From an uncultured Gammaproteobacteria bacterium (GTDB taxonomy: Bacteria > Pseudomonadota > Gammaproteobacteria > Poriferisulfidales > GCA-002705445), in contig CAJYAP010000005.1 of assembly GCA_913065025.1 (NCBI GenBank), positions 1 through 50,297 on the forward strand: a stretch of DNA of 50,297 nucleotides, read 5' to 3'. How positions within the stretch are numbered: the first letter of the stretch is position 1; each line of letters opens with the position of its first letter. This document shows positions 1-9,864 of this stretch, piece after piece. A program made the translations under genes and the position numbers. The notes beneath the pieces are model-generated. The model ran no database searches. It saw only the letters and a list, made by a program, of their open reading frames with translations, and was not told the origin of the DNA.

Positions 1-48
1 GATAGAAAAAATAAATAAATTATTTTTATATACTGCTTAACTTATGTA

Positions 49-54
49 TATAAT
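49..54 (+). promoter_or_regulatory. Candidate -10 box for mgtE
   Basis: TATAAT lies 32 bases before the mgtE start, and a weak purine-rich ribosome site (agagaa) follows near position 76. I see no convincing -35 hexamer, so this is a tentative assignment in a very AT-rich leader. Confidence 0.35.
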
Positions 55-86
55 AATTCTTAATTAAATAATTTAAGAGAACTCTT

Positions 87-1433
87 ATGTCTAGTGAAAG
101 TCAGATCTTAAAACTTAATGCAATAACCGAGTCTCTAAACTCTGGAGCAATGATTAAAGCTAAATTAATACTTAATGGCCTTCATCCTGCAGAGATTGCT
201 AGATTATTGGAAAGTTCTCCAACGAGACAAAGAAGATTAATTTGGGAGATGCTTGACCATGATAATGATGGTGAAGTTCTTTTAGAAGTTGGGGAGGAAG
301 TACGAAGTAATTTAATGGAATCAATGGATGAGAAATCCCTTTTAGCTGCAACTAAAGGGTTGGATGTAGATGATCTTGCAGATCTTTTAGAAGAACTGCC
401 GGAAACGGTTGTAACTCAAGCTTTGCAAGGTATGGATTATCAGTACAGAACTCGCTTAGAAGCAGTAATGAACTATAATGAGGATACTGCTGGCGGTCTA
501 ATGAATACAGACACAATCACCATTAGGCCTGATGTTACATTAGATGTAGTTCTAAAATACTTAAGATTAAAAAAAGAAATACCACAAAATACAGATAATA
601 TTATTGTAGTTGATAGATATAATCATTACTTAGGAATATTGTCGGTGACTAATTTATTATGTGCTGACCCAGAAAAAACTGTATCTGAATCTATGAATAG
701 AAATTATATTTCCATTAGATCAAATGCCTTTGCAAGCGATGTTGTAAATATTTTTGAGGATAGAGATTTAGTATCAGCTCCTGTAGTTGATAAAAATAAT
801 ATACTTCTTGGAAGAATTACAATTGATGACGTTGTAGATGTAATTCGTGAAGAAAGTGAAAGCGCTGTCCTAAATATGGCAGGTTTAACTGATGAGGAAG
901 ATATTTTTGCACCTATTTTACCTTCAACTAGAAGAAGAGCAATTTGGCTTGGTATAAATTTAATTACTGCACTAATAGCTTCAGGAGTTATTAGTTTATT
1001 CCAAGATACAATAGAAAAAGTAGTAGCTCTCGCTGTTTTAATGCCAATAGTTGCAAGCATGGGAGGTATCGCTGGATCTCAAACTCTAACTTTGGTAATT
1101 AGAGGTATAGCTCTTGGTAATATAAGCTCTACAAACTCAAAATCTTTATTAATTAAAGAAATCTCTGTTGGTCTTTTAAATAGTTTTTTATGGGCAAGCG
1201 TAATTGGAGTTTTATCTTCTTATTGGTTTGACAACTATTTAATAGGAGTTGTTATTGGTATAGCAATGATTGCCAACCTCTTTTTTGCAGCACTATCCGG
1301 AGTTTTAGTTCCCATTATACTTAAAAAAATAGGTGCGGATCCAGCGCTAGGGGGAGGAGTAATTCTTACTACGATTACTGATGTAATAGGATTTTTTTCT
1401 TTTCTTGCTCTAGGTACAATTTTTCTTCTCTAA
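87..1433 (+). CDS. mgtE: Magnesium transporter MgtE
   Basis: Inner-membrane Mg2+ channel/transporter gated by its own cytoplasmic domain. The 448-residue protein has the family layout: an N-terminal helical MgtE_N domain (about 30-135), a CBS pair (about 135-258) that senses Mg2+, and a C-terminal membrane domain of about five helices from about 280. The conserved GGIAGSQTLTLVIRG segment is present, and so is the pore motif TTITDV, whose Asp432 corresponds to the pore aspartate of the family. Length is normal. The start follows agagaa at a usual distance. It abuts the convergent PGPGW gene with no gap and no visible terminator. Specificity for Mg2+ is inferred from the family; Co2+ transport is also known in it. 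Confidence 0.96.
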   Translation: MSSESQILKLNAITESLNSGAMIKAKLILNGLHPAEIARLLESSPTRQRRLIWEMLDHDNDGEVLLEVGEEVRSNLMESMDEKSLLAATKGLDVDDLADLLEELPETVVTQALQGMDYQYRTRLEAVMNYNEDTAGGLMNTDTITIRPDVTLDVVLKYLRLKKEIPQNTDNIIVVDRYNHYLGILSVTNLLCADPEKTVSESMNRNYISIRSNAFASDVVNIFEDRDLVSAPVVDKNNILLGRITIDDVVDVIREESESAVLNMAGLTDEEDIFAPILPSTRRRAIWLGINLITALIASGVISLFQDTIEKVVALAVLMPIVASMGGIAGSQTLTLVIRGIALGNISSTNSKSLLIKEISVGLLNSFLWASVIGVLSSYWFDNYLIGVVIGIAMIANLFFAALSGVLVPIILKKIGADPALGGGVILTTITDVIGFFSFLALGTIFLL

Positions 1434-1676
1434 TTAAAATTTCTTTTTAATTACTTTCTTAGCTGACTCAGATAGTGATGAGGTTGTTTCTTTGAACTTT
1501 TTTAATAATTTTTTTGCCCATATAAATTCGGTTGCTAATATAGCTAAACCTACAGGGATAACAATAATTGCTGGGCCTGGTGTGAAAAATAATATACACC
1601 CTATTAACACAACAGAAGTACCTATCAAAAATGTAGCTAATCTTCTTATTTGTTTATACAGTATTTCCGGTGTCAT
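1434..1676 (-). CDS. Small PGPGW-family membrane protein
   Basis: An 80-residue protein with two hydrophobic segments (about 13-32 and 34-50) separated by a TPGPA turn, followed by AILATEFIWAKKLLKK and a basic tail. This matches the small PGPGW transmembrane family (PF09656-like), whose function is unknown. The signature is imperfect: TPGPAII instead of the usual LPGPGW. It lies 7 bases downstream of dcd on the same strand and is probably cotranscribed with apbC-dcd. No function can be assigned. Confidence 0.75.
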   Translation of the reverse strand: MTPEILYKQIRRLATFLIGTSVVLIGCILFFTPGPAIIVIPVGLAILATEFIWAKKLLKKFKETTSSLSESAKKVIKKKF

Positions 1677-1683
1677 ATTAAAT

Positions 1684-2247
1684 TTACTTAGGTAAAGTTA
1701 CTCCTGTCTGTTTTTGATACTTTCCACCCCTGTCTTTATATGAAGTTTCGCATACAGTATCAGATTCAAAAAATAACATTTGCGCCACACCCTCATTAGC
1801 ATAAATTTTTGCTGGTAGCGGTGTTGTATTTGAGAATTCTAGTGTTACATGACCCTCCCACTCCGGCTCTAGAGGAGTAACATTGACAATTATGCCGCAT
1901 CTGGCATAAGTAGATTTACCAAGGCAAATTGTTAAAATTGATCTAGGAATTTTAAAATATTCAACTGTTGAAGCTAAAGCAAAAGAATTAGGAGGTACAA
2001 TACATGTGTCACCTTCAAAATCTACAAAACTATTCTTATCAAATTTTTTAGGGTCAACTACCGCCGAATTTATATTTGTAAATACTTTAAACATACTGGA
2101 ACATCTTACATCATATCCATAGCTAGAAACTCCATATGATATAACTTTTTCGCCTGATAAAGCTTTTACTTGCTCTGGCTCAAAAGGAGATATCATATCC
2201 TCCTCTTTAGCCATTTGTTTAATCCATGTATCAGGCTTAATTGACAT
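1684..2247 (-). CDS. dcd: dCTP deaminase
   Basis: Deaminates dCTP to dUTP, the main route to dUMP for thymidylate synthesis in proteobacteria. The 187-residue length is typical. Family segments include the N-terminal [15 protein letters not shown], the [11 protein letters not shown] nucleotide-binding region, and [12 protein letters not shown] with the likely catalytic Glu. It lies 4 bases downstream of apbC, and the metG/apbC/dcd neighbourhood is a common gammaproteobacterial arrangement. The dUMP it leads to is the substrate of ThyA, encoded at 39443. Confidence 0.95.
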   Translation of the reverse strand: MSIKPDTWIKQMAKEEDMISPFEPEQVKALSGEKVISYGVSSYGYDVRCSSMFKVFTNINSAVVDPKKFDKNSFVDFEGDTCIVPPNSFALASTVEYFKIPRSILTICLGKSTYARCGIIVNVTPLEPEWEGHVTLEFSNTTPLPAKIYANEGVAQMLFFESDTVCETSYKDRGGKYQKQTGVTLPK

Positions 2248-2251
2248 AATG

Positions 2252-3337
2252 TTAGTTATTATCTATTACAATTTTTGGAAATTTAGCACTATAATCTTTA
2301 GCTTGAGCTGCTAATTTTCCGGCTGCTTTTCTCGCTATTTCTCCATATATCTCTGCTATTCTTCCACTTGGATCAAAAACTACACTCGGTTTACCCGTAT
2401 CAGTTTGCTCTCTTATAGATTTATCTAAAGGTAACTGCCCTAATAAATCAACTTTACTTTCATCGGCTAGAGAAGTACCACCTCCTTCCCCGAATATTGA
2501 CTCTTCATTTCCACATTCACTACAAATATGTAAACTCATATTTTCAACAATTCCAAGAACTGGGACCTCGACTTTTTCAAACATTTTCAAACCTTTTCTG
2601 GCATCTAGAAGAGCAATATTTTGTGGTGTTGTAACTATGATTGATCCACTTACTGGAATTTTTTGTGCCAATGTTAATTGAACATCGCCTGTGCCTGGAG
2701 GCAAATCTATAATAAGATAATCAAGTTCACGCCACTGGGTATCTGTTAATAGCTGCTCCAAAGCCTGAGTTACCATGGGCCCTCTCCATATCATAGGCGT
2801 TTCTTCGTCAATCAAAAATCCAATAGACATAGCTTGTAGTCCATGATTTTCCATTGGTTCCAATGACTTGCCATCTTGAGAATCTGGCTGGCCAGATAAT
2901 CCCATCATTCTAGGTATACTTGGACCATATATATCAGCATCCAAAATTCCTACATTTGAACCCTCTGCCGCCAAAGCTAAAGCAATATTTACAGCTGTAG
3001 TAGACTTACCTACACCACCTTTACCTGAAGCAACCGCAATAACATTTTTTATATTTTGCATTGGTTGTAAGCTTTTTTGTACAGAATGGCTCTCAATTTT
3101 CCATGTGATCTCAACTGTGCCGCATGTTATTTTGTCAGACGATAATCTATCAATTATCATATGATTTAGTGTTTCAGCATAATTTTTAGCTGGGTAACCT
3201 AAGCATATTTTTAAATTTGCCTTGTTATCTACCAAATCGATTGATTCTACTGACTTAGTATCAACTAGACTTTTCCCTGTATTTGGATCAGTCAATTTTT
3301 TGAGTGATTCAACGACCATGCTTTCAGTCAACGACAT
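2252..3337 (-). CDS. apbC: Mrp/ApbC Fe-S cluster carrier ATPase
   Basis: Cytoplasmic P-loop ATPase that holds and delivers Fe-S clusters to apoproteins. The 361-residue protein starts with a MIP18/DUF59-like domain (about 5-80), then the deviant Walker [10 protein letters not shown] (105-113), [20 protein letters not shown], and a C-terminal ICSEC motif whose two cysteines bind the bridging cluster. A good ribosome site (aaaggagaaaata) precedes the ATG. It is divergent from metG, with an 80-base spacer holding both promoters, and reads into dcd. Likely clients include the ferredoxin at 5409, though that is inference. Confidence 0.95.
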   Translation of the reverse strand: MSLTESMVVESLKKLTDPNTGKSLVDTKSVESIDLVDNKANLKICLGYPAKNYAETLNHMIIDRLSSDKITCGTVEITWKIESHSVQKSLQPMQNIKNVIAVASGKGGVGKSTTAVNIALALAAEGSNVGILDADIYGPSIPRMMGLSGQPDSQDGKSLEPMENHGLQAMSIGFLIDEETPMIWRGPMVTQALEQLLTDTQWRELDYLIIDLPPGTGDVQLTLAQKIPVSGSIIVTTPQNIALLDARKGLKMFEKVEVPVLGIVENMSLHICSECGNEESIFGEGGGTSLADESKVDLLGQLPLDKSIREQTDTGKPSVVFDPSGRIAEIYGEIARKAAGKLAAQAKDYSAKFPKIVIDNN

Positions 3338-3417
3338 TATTTTCTCCTTTTGATTTAAATACTTTAATACTTAACTTTAACAATATTATATACTAGTTCA
3401 TATATTTTGGAGAGAAA

Positions 3418-5412
3418 ATGAAAACAAATAATAAAATATTGGTAACAAGTGCCTTACCTTATGCAAATGGCCCAATTCACCTGGGACACCTTGTAGAATA
3501 TATACAAACTGATATTTGGGTTAGATTCAACAAGACTATTGGCAATGATGTTGTATATATTTGTGCAGATGATGCACATGGTACTCCAATAATGCTTAAA
3601 GCAAAAGAACAAGGAATATCTCCAGAAGAATTAATTGAAAAAACAAAAAATAACCACGAGGCCGATTTCAAAAAGTTTTTTATTAATTTTGATCATTACT
3701 CTTCTACAAATTCAAAAAAAAATGAAGAGCTTTGTAAAAAAATATTTATCAAATTGAAAGAATCTGGACATATATCTCAAAAAATAATTTCACAATTTTA
3801 TGATGATAAAGAAAATATTTTTTTACCAGATAGATACATAAAAGGAATATGCCCAAAATGTAAGGCAGAAGATCAATATGGTGATTCATGTGAAAGTTGT
3901 GGAGCAACATATTCACCAACAGAATTAATAAACCCAGTATCAATCTTATCTAATACAAAGCCCATGACTAAGGATACAAATCACTACTTTTTTAATTTAA
4001 AAAGTTTTAAAGATTATCTAATTAAATGGACAAAAGAACATGATCTTCAGGCAACTATAAGAAATAAATTAAATGAGTGGCTAAATGATAATTTAAATGA
4101 TTGGGATATCACTAGAGATGCTCCTTATTTTGGCTTCAAAATTCCTAACGAAGAAGATAAATACTTTTATGTTTGGATGGATGCTCCCATAGGATATATT
4201 GCTGCTTTTGAAGAATATTCTGAAAAGAATAATAGATTTGAAGGTATTTGGAATAATGAAGATAAAGGTCAAATTTACCATTTTATAGGAAAAGATATTG
4301 CTTACTTCCACTCACTTTTTTGGCCTTCAATTTTAAATGGTGCTGGCTACAGAACGCCAAATGGGATTTTTTGCCATGGCTTTTTAACAGTGGATGGAAA
4401 GAAAATGTCGAAGTCACGGGGGACTTTTATTAAGGCTTCTGATTATCTTAATTATCTTGATCCTGAATTCTTGAGATATTATTTTGCAAGTAGGCTAAAT
4501 GATAGTATTGAAGATATAGATCTCAACTTTGATGATTTAACTAAAAAGATTAATAGTGACTTAGTTGGAAAGTTAATAAATCTTGCCAGCAGATGTTCTG
4601 CGTTTTTAGAAAAAAATTCTAAATTGATGCTGTCGAAAGAATTAGAGGATAAAGAAAAATTTTTAAGTTTTCTAAATAACATTGAAGAAATAAAGAATCT
4701 CTATTATCAAAGAAAATACAGTAGTGCTATTAATAAGATAATGTTGATGACTGATACAGCTAATCAATATATAAACGAAAAGAAACCATGGTCGTTAGAC
4801 GACTTAGACAAAGTTCAGGAAATTTCAACACAGGGATTAAACTATTTTAGAACTTTAGTTATTTTATTATCGCCAGTTATGCCCGACCTCTTAGAAAAAG
4901 TAGAAAATATGTTAAACGAGGAAAATTTAGTATGGAACGATAGTTTATCACCTATACTAAACAAAAAAATTAAAAAATTTACAACATTAAAAAATCGAAT
5001 TCAAAAAGAAGATGTCGAAAAATTAAAAGAAGGACTAATGAAAAATAATAATAATAAACAAGATATGAAGGTGCCTAATATGAGTAATGAAATTGAATAC
5101 GATGACTTTGCTAAAGTTAATCTTAGAGTTGGAGAGATAGTAAGCGCAGAAAATATTGAAGGTGCTGACAAACTTTTAAAGCTAACCGTAAATCTAGGAA
5201 CTCTTGGAGATAAAGAAATTTTTGCTGGTATAAAAAAATTTTACAATTCAGAGGACTTGATTGGTTTGAAAACATTAGTGGTTGAAAATTTAAAACCAAA
5301 GAAAATGAAATTTGGGACATCATCTGGGATGGTTCTAGCAGCAGATTCTGATGGCGATATTATTGTTATAGAAGCAAATAATAAAATTAAAAATGGGTCG
5401 AAAGTAAAATGA
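3418..5412 (+). CDS. metG: Methionyl-tRNA synthetase
   Basis: Charges tRNA-Met. The 664-residue protein is the long dimeric form. It has the HLGH signature (residues 21-24), the zinc knuckle cysteines at 145, 148, 158 and 161, the KMSKS loop at 329-333, an anticodon-binding helical domain, and a C-terminal EMAP-II/Trbp111-like tRNA-binding domain (about 565-664) joined by an Asn/Lys-rich linker. Ribosome site ggagag lies just before the ATG. The stop overlaps the ferredoxin start (ATGA), so the two are translationally coupled. Confidence 0.98.
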   Translation: MKTNNKILVTSALPYANGPIHLGHLVEYIQTDIWVRFNKTIGNDVVYICADDAHGTPIMLKAKEQGISPEELIEKTKNNHEADFKKFFINFDHYSSTNSKKNEELCKKIFIKLKESGHISQKIISQFYDDKENIFLPDRYIKGICPKCKAEDQYGDSCESCGATYSPTELINPVSILSNTKPMTKDTNHYFFNLKSFKDYLIKWTKEHDLQATIRNKLNEWLNDNLNDWDITRDAPYFGFKIPNEEDKYFYVWMDAPIGYIAAFEEYSEKNNRFEGIWNNEDKGQIYHFIGKDIAYFHSLFWPSILNGAGYRTPNGIFCHGFLTVDGKKMSKSRGTFIKASDYLNYLDPEFLRYYFASRLNDSIEDIDLNFDDLTKKINSDLVGKLINLASRCSAFLEKNSKLMLSKELEDKEKFLSFLNNIEEIKNLYYQRKYSSAINKIMLMTDTANQYINEKKPWSLDDLDKVQEISTQGLNYFRTLVILLSPVMPDLLEKVENMLNEENLVWNDSLSPILNKKIKKFTTLKNRIQKEDVEKLKEGLMKNNNNKQDMKVPNMSNEIEYDDFAKVNLRVGEIVSAENIEGADKLLKLTVNLGTLGDKEIFAGIKKFYNSEDLIGLKTLVVENLKPKKMKFGTSSGMVLAADSDGDIIVIEANNKIKNGSKVK

Positions 5413-5738
5413 ATCAAAGACCAGTAGCATTTATAGATGAAAAAAATTGTATAGGTTGCGCAATTTGTATACAAGTATGTCCTTTTGATTCAATAATAGG
5501 TGCACAAAACTTTTCTCATAGAATTAATTTTAATGAATGTCCTGGATGTAAAATATGTATTTCCAAATGTCCAACTGACTGTATAAAAATTATTAAAATT
5601 AACCAAGACAAGAATGATATTAAAAAAAGAGTAAAATTTAATTATAATAGAAGAGAACGTAGAAAAAATAATATAGAAAAAAGATATTCTGAGAGTATAG
5701 AAAAACAATTGGAAGAAATTCTTAATTATCAAAAGTGA
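5409..5738 (+). CDS. Stand-alone RnfB-type 2[4Fe-4S] ferredoxin
   Basis: A 109-residue ferredoxin resembling the C-terminal cluster domain of RnfB. It has two CxxCxxCxxxCP motifs with cysteines at 14, 17, 20, 24 and at 44, 47, 50, 54. The RnfB N-terminal membrane helix and extra cluster domain are missing, and no other rnf gene is present. Residues after 65 form a basic, charged tail. The start overlaps the metG stop by 4 bases and the end overlaps the convergent cysG by 10 bases. In several gammaproteobacteria the rnf operon lies next to metG, so this may be a remnant kept as a soluble electron carrier. The partner is unknown. Confidence 0.85.
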   Translation: MNQRPVAFIDEKNCIGCAICIQVCPFDSIIGAQNFSHRINFNECPGCKICISKCPTDCIKIIKINQDKNDIKKRVKFNYNRRERRKNNIEKRYSESIEKQLEEILNYQK

Positions 5739-7147
5739 ATATTATTTTTATCTTTAAAAGAAAATGGATCAAACCACTTTAATTTATTATGAAGCTTAAC
5801 CACATCCCCAATAATTAATAATGTGGGTGGTATAATTTTATTTTCCTTAATTATTTTCGGCATGCTAAGTAAATCTCCAATTATTACTTCTTGATCTGCT
5901 GTAGTTCCTTTAACTATTAAAGCTGCTGGTGTTTTTTCTTTTAACCCATGTTTGATTAATTCTTCACATATGACTTTAGAACCATGCATACCCATATAAA
6001 AAACTAAAGTTTGCTTTTCGTGAGCTAACATTTTCCAATTTAAATTAACAGTGCCATCTCTTAGGTGTCCAGTAACAAAAATGCATGCCTGCGAATGATC
6101 TCTATGAGTTAATGGTATGCCAGCGTAACTCGCACATCCTGATGCTGCAGTTATTCCCGGTACAATTTGAAAAGGTATGTCGTCATTTATTAAACTTTCT
6201 ATCTCCTCACCGCCTCTTCCAAATATAAAAGGATCTCCTCCCTTGAGTCTCAAAACTTTCTTACCTTCAAGTGCTAAGCGAGCTAGTAATTCATTTATAT
6301 TTTCTTGTGGCATGGCGTGATCTGCTCTTTGTTTTCCAACATATATTTTCTCAGCATCCTGCCTTATTAAATTCATAATTGGTTCAGAAACTAATCTATC
6401 ATAAATTACCACATCTGCTTTCTGCATCAATCTTAATGCTTTAAAACTAAGTAGCTCTGGATCTCCTGGGCCTGCTCCTACAAGATAAACTTCACCATTT
6501 TTATCTGGGATTTTTTCTTCCTTAATAGATTTATCTAAGGCCTTTTTTGCTTTATCAATATGCCCTGATAAAACCATTTCAGATAACGGACCATCTAAAA
6601 ATGCCTCCCAAAAATTTCTTCGCTCTTTAATACTTGAAAAATGATCTTTTACTTTACTCCTATATTCCATCATTACTTCAGCTAATTTGCTAAATGAAAA
6701 AGGTATAACTGTTTCCAATTTCGTTTTAACTAAACGAGTTAATATTGGAGACGCTGCGCCAGATGAAATTGCTATTTTTATAGGATCTCTATCTACTACT
6801 GAAGGTATTAAAACGTTTCCATTGATAGAATCTTCAGCCATATTAATTAAAATATTCTTACCTTTTGCTATCTTTGCAATAAGCGCATTAGTATTTTTAT
6901 CGTTTGTTGCAGCAACGATTAAGAATTGGTCTTTTATGTCATTCTCTTCAAATTTTCGCTTTTCATGAATAAAATTTTTATTATCTTTTATAATATGCTC
7001 AATATCATCAATGATTTCAGGCGAAATCATTTTTACATTCATTTTAGATTTAAGAATTGGGATAAGCTTTCTACTGGCAACTTTTCCTCCACCTATAATC
7101 AAACATTTTTTGCCAGATGTATCTATAAATAAAGGCAAATAGTTCAT
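5729..7147 (-). CDS. cysG: Siroheme synthase CysG (fused PC2 dehydrogenase/ferrochelatase and SUMT)
   Basis: Makes siroheme from uroporphyrinogen III for sulfite or nitrite reductase. Residues 1 to about 205 form the NAD-dependent dehydrogenase/ferrochelatase domain ([12 protein letters not shown] near the N-terminus; FPLF-type start). Residues about 216-455 form the SAM-dependent methyltransferase domain ([36 protein letters not shown]). Its 472 residues are normal for the fused enzyme. Ribosome site ggggag precedes the ATG. No sulfite or nitrite reductase gene is in the window. Confidence 0.96.
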   Translation of the reverse strand: MNYLPLFIDTSGKKCLIIGGGKVASRKLIPILKSKMNVKMISPEIIDDIEHIIKDNKNFIHEKRKFEENDIKDQFLIVAATNDKNTNALIAKIAKGKNILINMAEDSINGNVLIPSVVDRDPIKIAISSGAASPILTRLVKTKLETVIPFSFSKLAEVMMEYRSKVKDHFSSIKERRNFWEAFLDGPLSEMVLSGHIDKAKKALDKSIKEEKIPDKNGEVYLVGAGPGDPELLSFKALRLMQKADVVIYDRLVSEPIMNLIRQDAEKIYVGKQRADHAMPQENINELLARLALEGKKVLRLKGGDPFIFGRGGEEIESLINDDIPFQIVPGITAASGCASYAGIPLTHRDHSQACIFVTGHLRDGTVNLNWKMLAHEKQTLVFYMGMHGSKVICEELIKHGLKEKTPAALIVKGTTADQEVIIGDLLSMPKIIKENKIIPPTLLIIGDVVKLHNKLKWFDPFSFKDKNNIHF

Positions 7148-7162
7148 TTTTTCTCCCCACTC

Positions 7163-7168
7163 ATTATA
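7163..7168 (-). promoter_or_regulatory. Candidate -10 box for cysG
   Basis: On the minus strand TATAAT lies 15 bases before the cysG ATG, with GGGGAG in between, which implies a leader of only about 8-9 bases that is nearly all ribosome site. No clear -35 is seen. The rest of the cysG/5-FCL spacer (7169-7369) must hold the promoter of the one-carbon operon, but I cannot place that one with confidence. Confidence 0.4.
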
Positions 7169-7369
7169 CTATTTTTGATAATAATTCTTACACTTAGCAA
7201 CTATAAAAGATATATTGCAAAGTAGGTGTTTAAATCCTTTATATATGCATCATTATCATTATTATATAGGTTTTTTTAAAATCAAATAAAAAATAGATAG
7301 CTGTTTACTTAAAACTATAGAATAATAAATACCTTAAGAATTGAAATTTTAATGCTAGGAGAATTGAAT

Positions 7370-8002
7370 ATGTCTATATCTAAAGAAGAATTAGAAAAAA
7401 TAATGGAAAAAAAATCTGGTATGCGAAGAGAAGCATATGACAGAAGAGCAGCTCAAGAGAATAAAGACGAAGTAAGCGCAAGTGCTTGTGAAAGGTTTAT
7501 GAGCCTTCCTGAGTATAAAAATGCTCAAGTCATAATGTGGTATATAGACTGTAGATCGGAAACAAGAACTAAACCTCATCTCATTAAAGAAGTTGAAAAG
7601 GGTGAAAAAAAAATTATTGTCCCTTATTGCACCGAAGATGAAAACGGAGAAAATAAGCTTGGTCTTTGGCATATGTCTAGTTTAGAAGAAATGGTAGTTG
7701 GTAAATGGGATATTTTAGAACCACCAAAAGAACTATGGGGAAATCCTGAAAAAGAAGTTACTCCACAAGAGCTTGATATGATAATGGTTCCTGGCACAGG
7801 TTTTGATAGAACTGGTGGAAGAATGGGGAATGGTCAAGGCTACTACGACAGAACTATGGAGCAAGTTAGGCCAGAATGTTCATTAGTAGCTCTTTGCTAT
7901 GAATCTCAGTTATTTGATGAAATTCTTGTCGCTCCTCATGACGTTTATATGGATAAAGTAGTTACAGAGTCTGATGTATACGAAGGCAAAGGAAGAGGTT
8001 AA
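7370..8002 (+). CDS. 5-formyltetrahydrofolate cyclo-ligase family protein
   Basis: The family uses ATP to convert N5-formyl-THF to 5,10-methenyl-THF. The family signature VPGTGFDRTGGRMGNGQGYY (140-159, then DR) is intact, and the N-terminal MRREAYDRR resembles the usual substrate/ATP-binding helix. I prefer the ATG at 7370 (210 residues) over one at 7352, because AGGAGA at 7357-7362 is spaced 7 bases before it. It is slightly longer than the usual 180-200 residues. It is the first gene of a + strand block, 3 bases before the ftr homologue and near folD. In many gammaproteobacteria the fau gene follows 6S RNA; here it does not. It may be housekeeping 5-FCL, or a version specialised for this pathway. 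Confidence 0.88.
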   Translation: MSISKEELEKIMEKKSGMRREAYDRRAAQENKDEVSASACERFMSLPEYKNAQVIMWYIDCRSETRTKPHLIKEVEKGEKKIIVPYCTEDENGENKLGLWHMSSLEEMVVGKWDILEPPKELWGNPEKEVTPQELDMIMVPGTGFDRTGGRMGNGQGYYDRTMEQVRPECSLVALCYESQLFDEILVAPHDVYMDKVVTESDVYEGKGRG

Positions 8003-8005
8003 ATT

Positions 8006-8929
8006 ATGACTGCAATTATAGACGACACATATGCTGAAGCTTTTAAAAGTATGTACTCTGAAGTACTTATTACTGCAATTAATAGAAAATGGCTAGATCA
8101 TGCTGTTAATGCTGCTACGGGAAATGCGTCAAGTAGTATTCTATGTGATTGTGAAGCTGGTCTGGATAGATATGTAGGGCCAGGTGGCGACGAAAGTGTT
8201 TCAACTCCTGATGGCAGACCTGGAGCAATAATACAGCTGCACATACCAAAATTTTGGAAAGATCCAAAAAAACTTGAGAAAGCTGCTTTAGTAAGAATCA
8301 GCCAAAATATTCTCACATGTCCTACTGCATCTTGCTTCAATCTTATGGAAGATAGCGAGTCTTATTTTAAACTTGGAAAAAAAGTTGCTTTTTTTGGCAA
8401 TAAATACCAAAAAAGAATAGAAAGGTTCGGAAGAAAAATGTGGTGGATACCTATATTAGGTGGTGAGTTTATCATGGATAGAAGGCTAGGATACTCTGAT
8501 GGTCTTATGGGTGGAAACCTATGGTACTTTGGTAAAAATACAAAATCAGCTTTAGAAGCTGCTGAAAAAGGTGTTGAGGCTATTTTGCCAATACCAGATG
8601 TTATTACTACTTTTCCTGGTGGTATTGCAGGTAGTGGGTCTAAAGCTGGAAGTGACTATGATTTTACAATAGCTAGCACATATGAGAAGTTCTGCCCTTT
8701 ACTTCAAGATAACCCTGATGTTGAAGCTGCTTTGCCTGAAGGAGTAAATTCAGTAATGGAAATTATAATGAATGGTAAAGATATGAGATCTATCATAATT
8801 GCTACTCAAGCAGCAATTGAAGCTTCTAAAGAAACTAAAGATTTACTTATGATTTCTGCAGGAAACTACAATGGTAAACTCGGTAAAAGTTTCATTTACC
8901 TTCACCCTGATAAGCAACCTGAAGCTTAA
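8006..8929 (+). CDS. Formyltransferase Ftr/FhcD homologue (formylmethanofuran:H4MPT formyltransferase family)
   Basis: In archaea the family moves a formyl group between methanofuran and N5 of tetrahydromethanopterin; in bacterial methylotrophs it is subunit D of the formyltransferase/hydrolase complex. The 307-residue protein covers the full family: DDTYAEAF (6-13), CDCEAG (47-52), TPDGRPG (67-73), LTCPTASCFN (103-112), TFPGGIAGSGSKAGSDYDF (202-220), VMEIIMNG (250-257, Glu252 a likely catalytic acid) and ISAGNYNGKLG (283-293). It is therefore unlikely to be a relic. It is 3 bases downstream of the 5-FCL gene and 25 bases before folD. The genes for the hydrolase subunits FhcA, B and C, which normally flank it, are absent from the window. 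The acceptor pterin (THF or H4MPT) cannot be read from sequence. Confidence 0.9.
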   Translation: MTAIIDDTYAEAFKSMYSEVLITAINRKWLDHAVNAATGNASSSILCDCEAGLDRYVGPGGDESVSTPDGRPGAIIQLHIPKFWKDPKKLEKAALVRISQNILTCPTASCFNLMEDSESYFKLGKKVAFFGNKYQKRIERFGRKMWWIPILGGEFIMDRRLGYSDGLMGGNLWYFGKNTKSALEAAEKGVEAILPIPDVITTFPGGIAGSGSKAGSDYDFTIASTYEKFCPLLQDNPDVEAALPEGVNSVMEIIMNGKDMRSIIIATQAAIEASKETKDLLMISAGNYNGKLGKSFIYLHPDKQPEA

Positions 8930-8954
8930 ACTAAAAATAATTTAAAAGATTAAT

Positions 8955-9824
8955 ATGAAATATACAGAAAAAGGAACTTTGATATTAGATGGGAGATTTG
9001 TAGCTCAAGAAATGCAAACTTCTATTAAGAAAAAAATTGACGAATCAGGTGTGGATATTACACTCGCGACCGTTTTAGTAGGCGATGATAAACCAAGTCA
9101 GCTTTATGTAAACAACAAACATAAGCAAGCTACTGCCTCATCTATTAAGTCGTTACATGTAAATCTTCCAGGAGATATTTCTCAATTAGAACTGGAAAAT
9201 AAAATATCAGAGCTTGGAAATGACTCTTCCGTAAATGGTATCCTTATACAAATGCCTTTACCAAAAGGATTGAATGAAGATAGTGTCATTGAGATGATTC
9301 CTACCAATAAAGATGTTGATGGTCTTAAAGAACAAAATCTTGGTAAATTAATTGTTGGAAATGATGTGCTACGACCATGCACACCTCTAGGAGTTATGAA
9401 ATTAATAGAGTACTATAAGCTTGAGACAGTAGGTAAAAAAGCTTTAGTTATAGGTAGATCAAGACTAGTTGGAATGCCTCAAGTTATTATGTTTGGGTCA
9501 AAAGGAGTTGATTGCACTGTCACATTAGCTCATTCTAGAACAAAAGATTTAGATGAATTAATTTCAGAATCCGAAATTGTAGTGCCAGCAATTGGTGTGC
9601 CAGGTATTATAAATGCTAAAAACGTAAAAAAAGATGCTATTTTACTTGATGTTGGTATAAGTAGTGACGAAAAAGGTATTCACGGAGATGTTGATTTTGA
9701 TTCTGTAGATGGAATAGCAAAGGCTGTTACCCCTATGCCCGGAGGTACTGGCCCAATGACAGTTGCAAGCTTGCTTGAAAATACCATGAAAGCTGCTCAA
9801 CTTCAGGGTATAATCTCTTCTTAA
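8955..9824 (+). CDS. folD: Methylene-THF dehydrogenase / methenyl-THF cyclohydrolase
   Basis: Bifunctional enzyme interconverting 5,10-methylene-, 5,10-methenyl- and 10-formyl-THF with NADP. The 289-residue protein shows the YVNNK motif with catalytic Lys55, IQMPLPKGL, DVDGL, the dinucleotide-binding GRSRLVGMPQ and MPGGTGPMTVASLLENT. In alphaproteobacterial serine-cycle clusters this position is held by mtdA and fch; here FolD does both steps. It probably supplies methylene-THF for serine formation. It follows ftr by 25 bases and has only a weak ribosome site. Confidence 0.96.
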   Translation: MKYTEKGTLILDGRFVAQEMQTSIKKKIDESGVDITLATVLVGDDKPSQLYVNNKHKQATASSIKSLHVNLPGDISQLELENKISELGNDSSVNGILIQMPLPKGLNEDSVIEMIPTNKDVDGLKEQNLGKLIVGNDVLRPCTPLGVMKLIEYYKLETVGKKALVIGRSRLVGMPQVIMFGSKGVDCTVTLAHSRTKDLDELISESEIVVPAIGVPGIINAKNVKKDAILLDVGISSDEKGIHGDVDFDSVDGIAKAVTPMPGGTGPMTVASLLENTMKAAQLQGIISS

Positions 9825-9864
9825 GTAGAATCTATAATGTTTATAATTAAAGGTTGAGCCTCAC

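Noticed and set aside
5409-5738. Truncated or frameshifted rnfB pseudogene
   Set aside because: The frame is clean, all eight cluster cysteines are kept, and it is translationally coupled to metG, so it is more likely a working ferredoxin.
7236-7277. Hairpin CCT..ATATA/TATATAGG followed by seven T, resembling an attenuator before the C1 operon
   Set aside because: The stem is AU-rich, has a two-base bulge and a 17-base loop, so it is weak. Such structures are expected by chance at this base composition.
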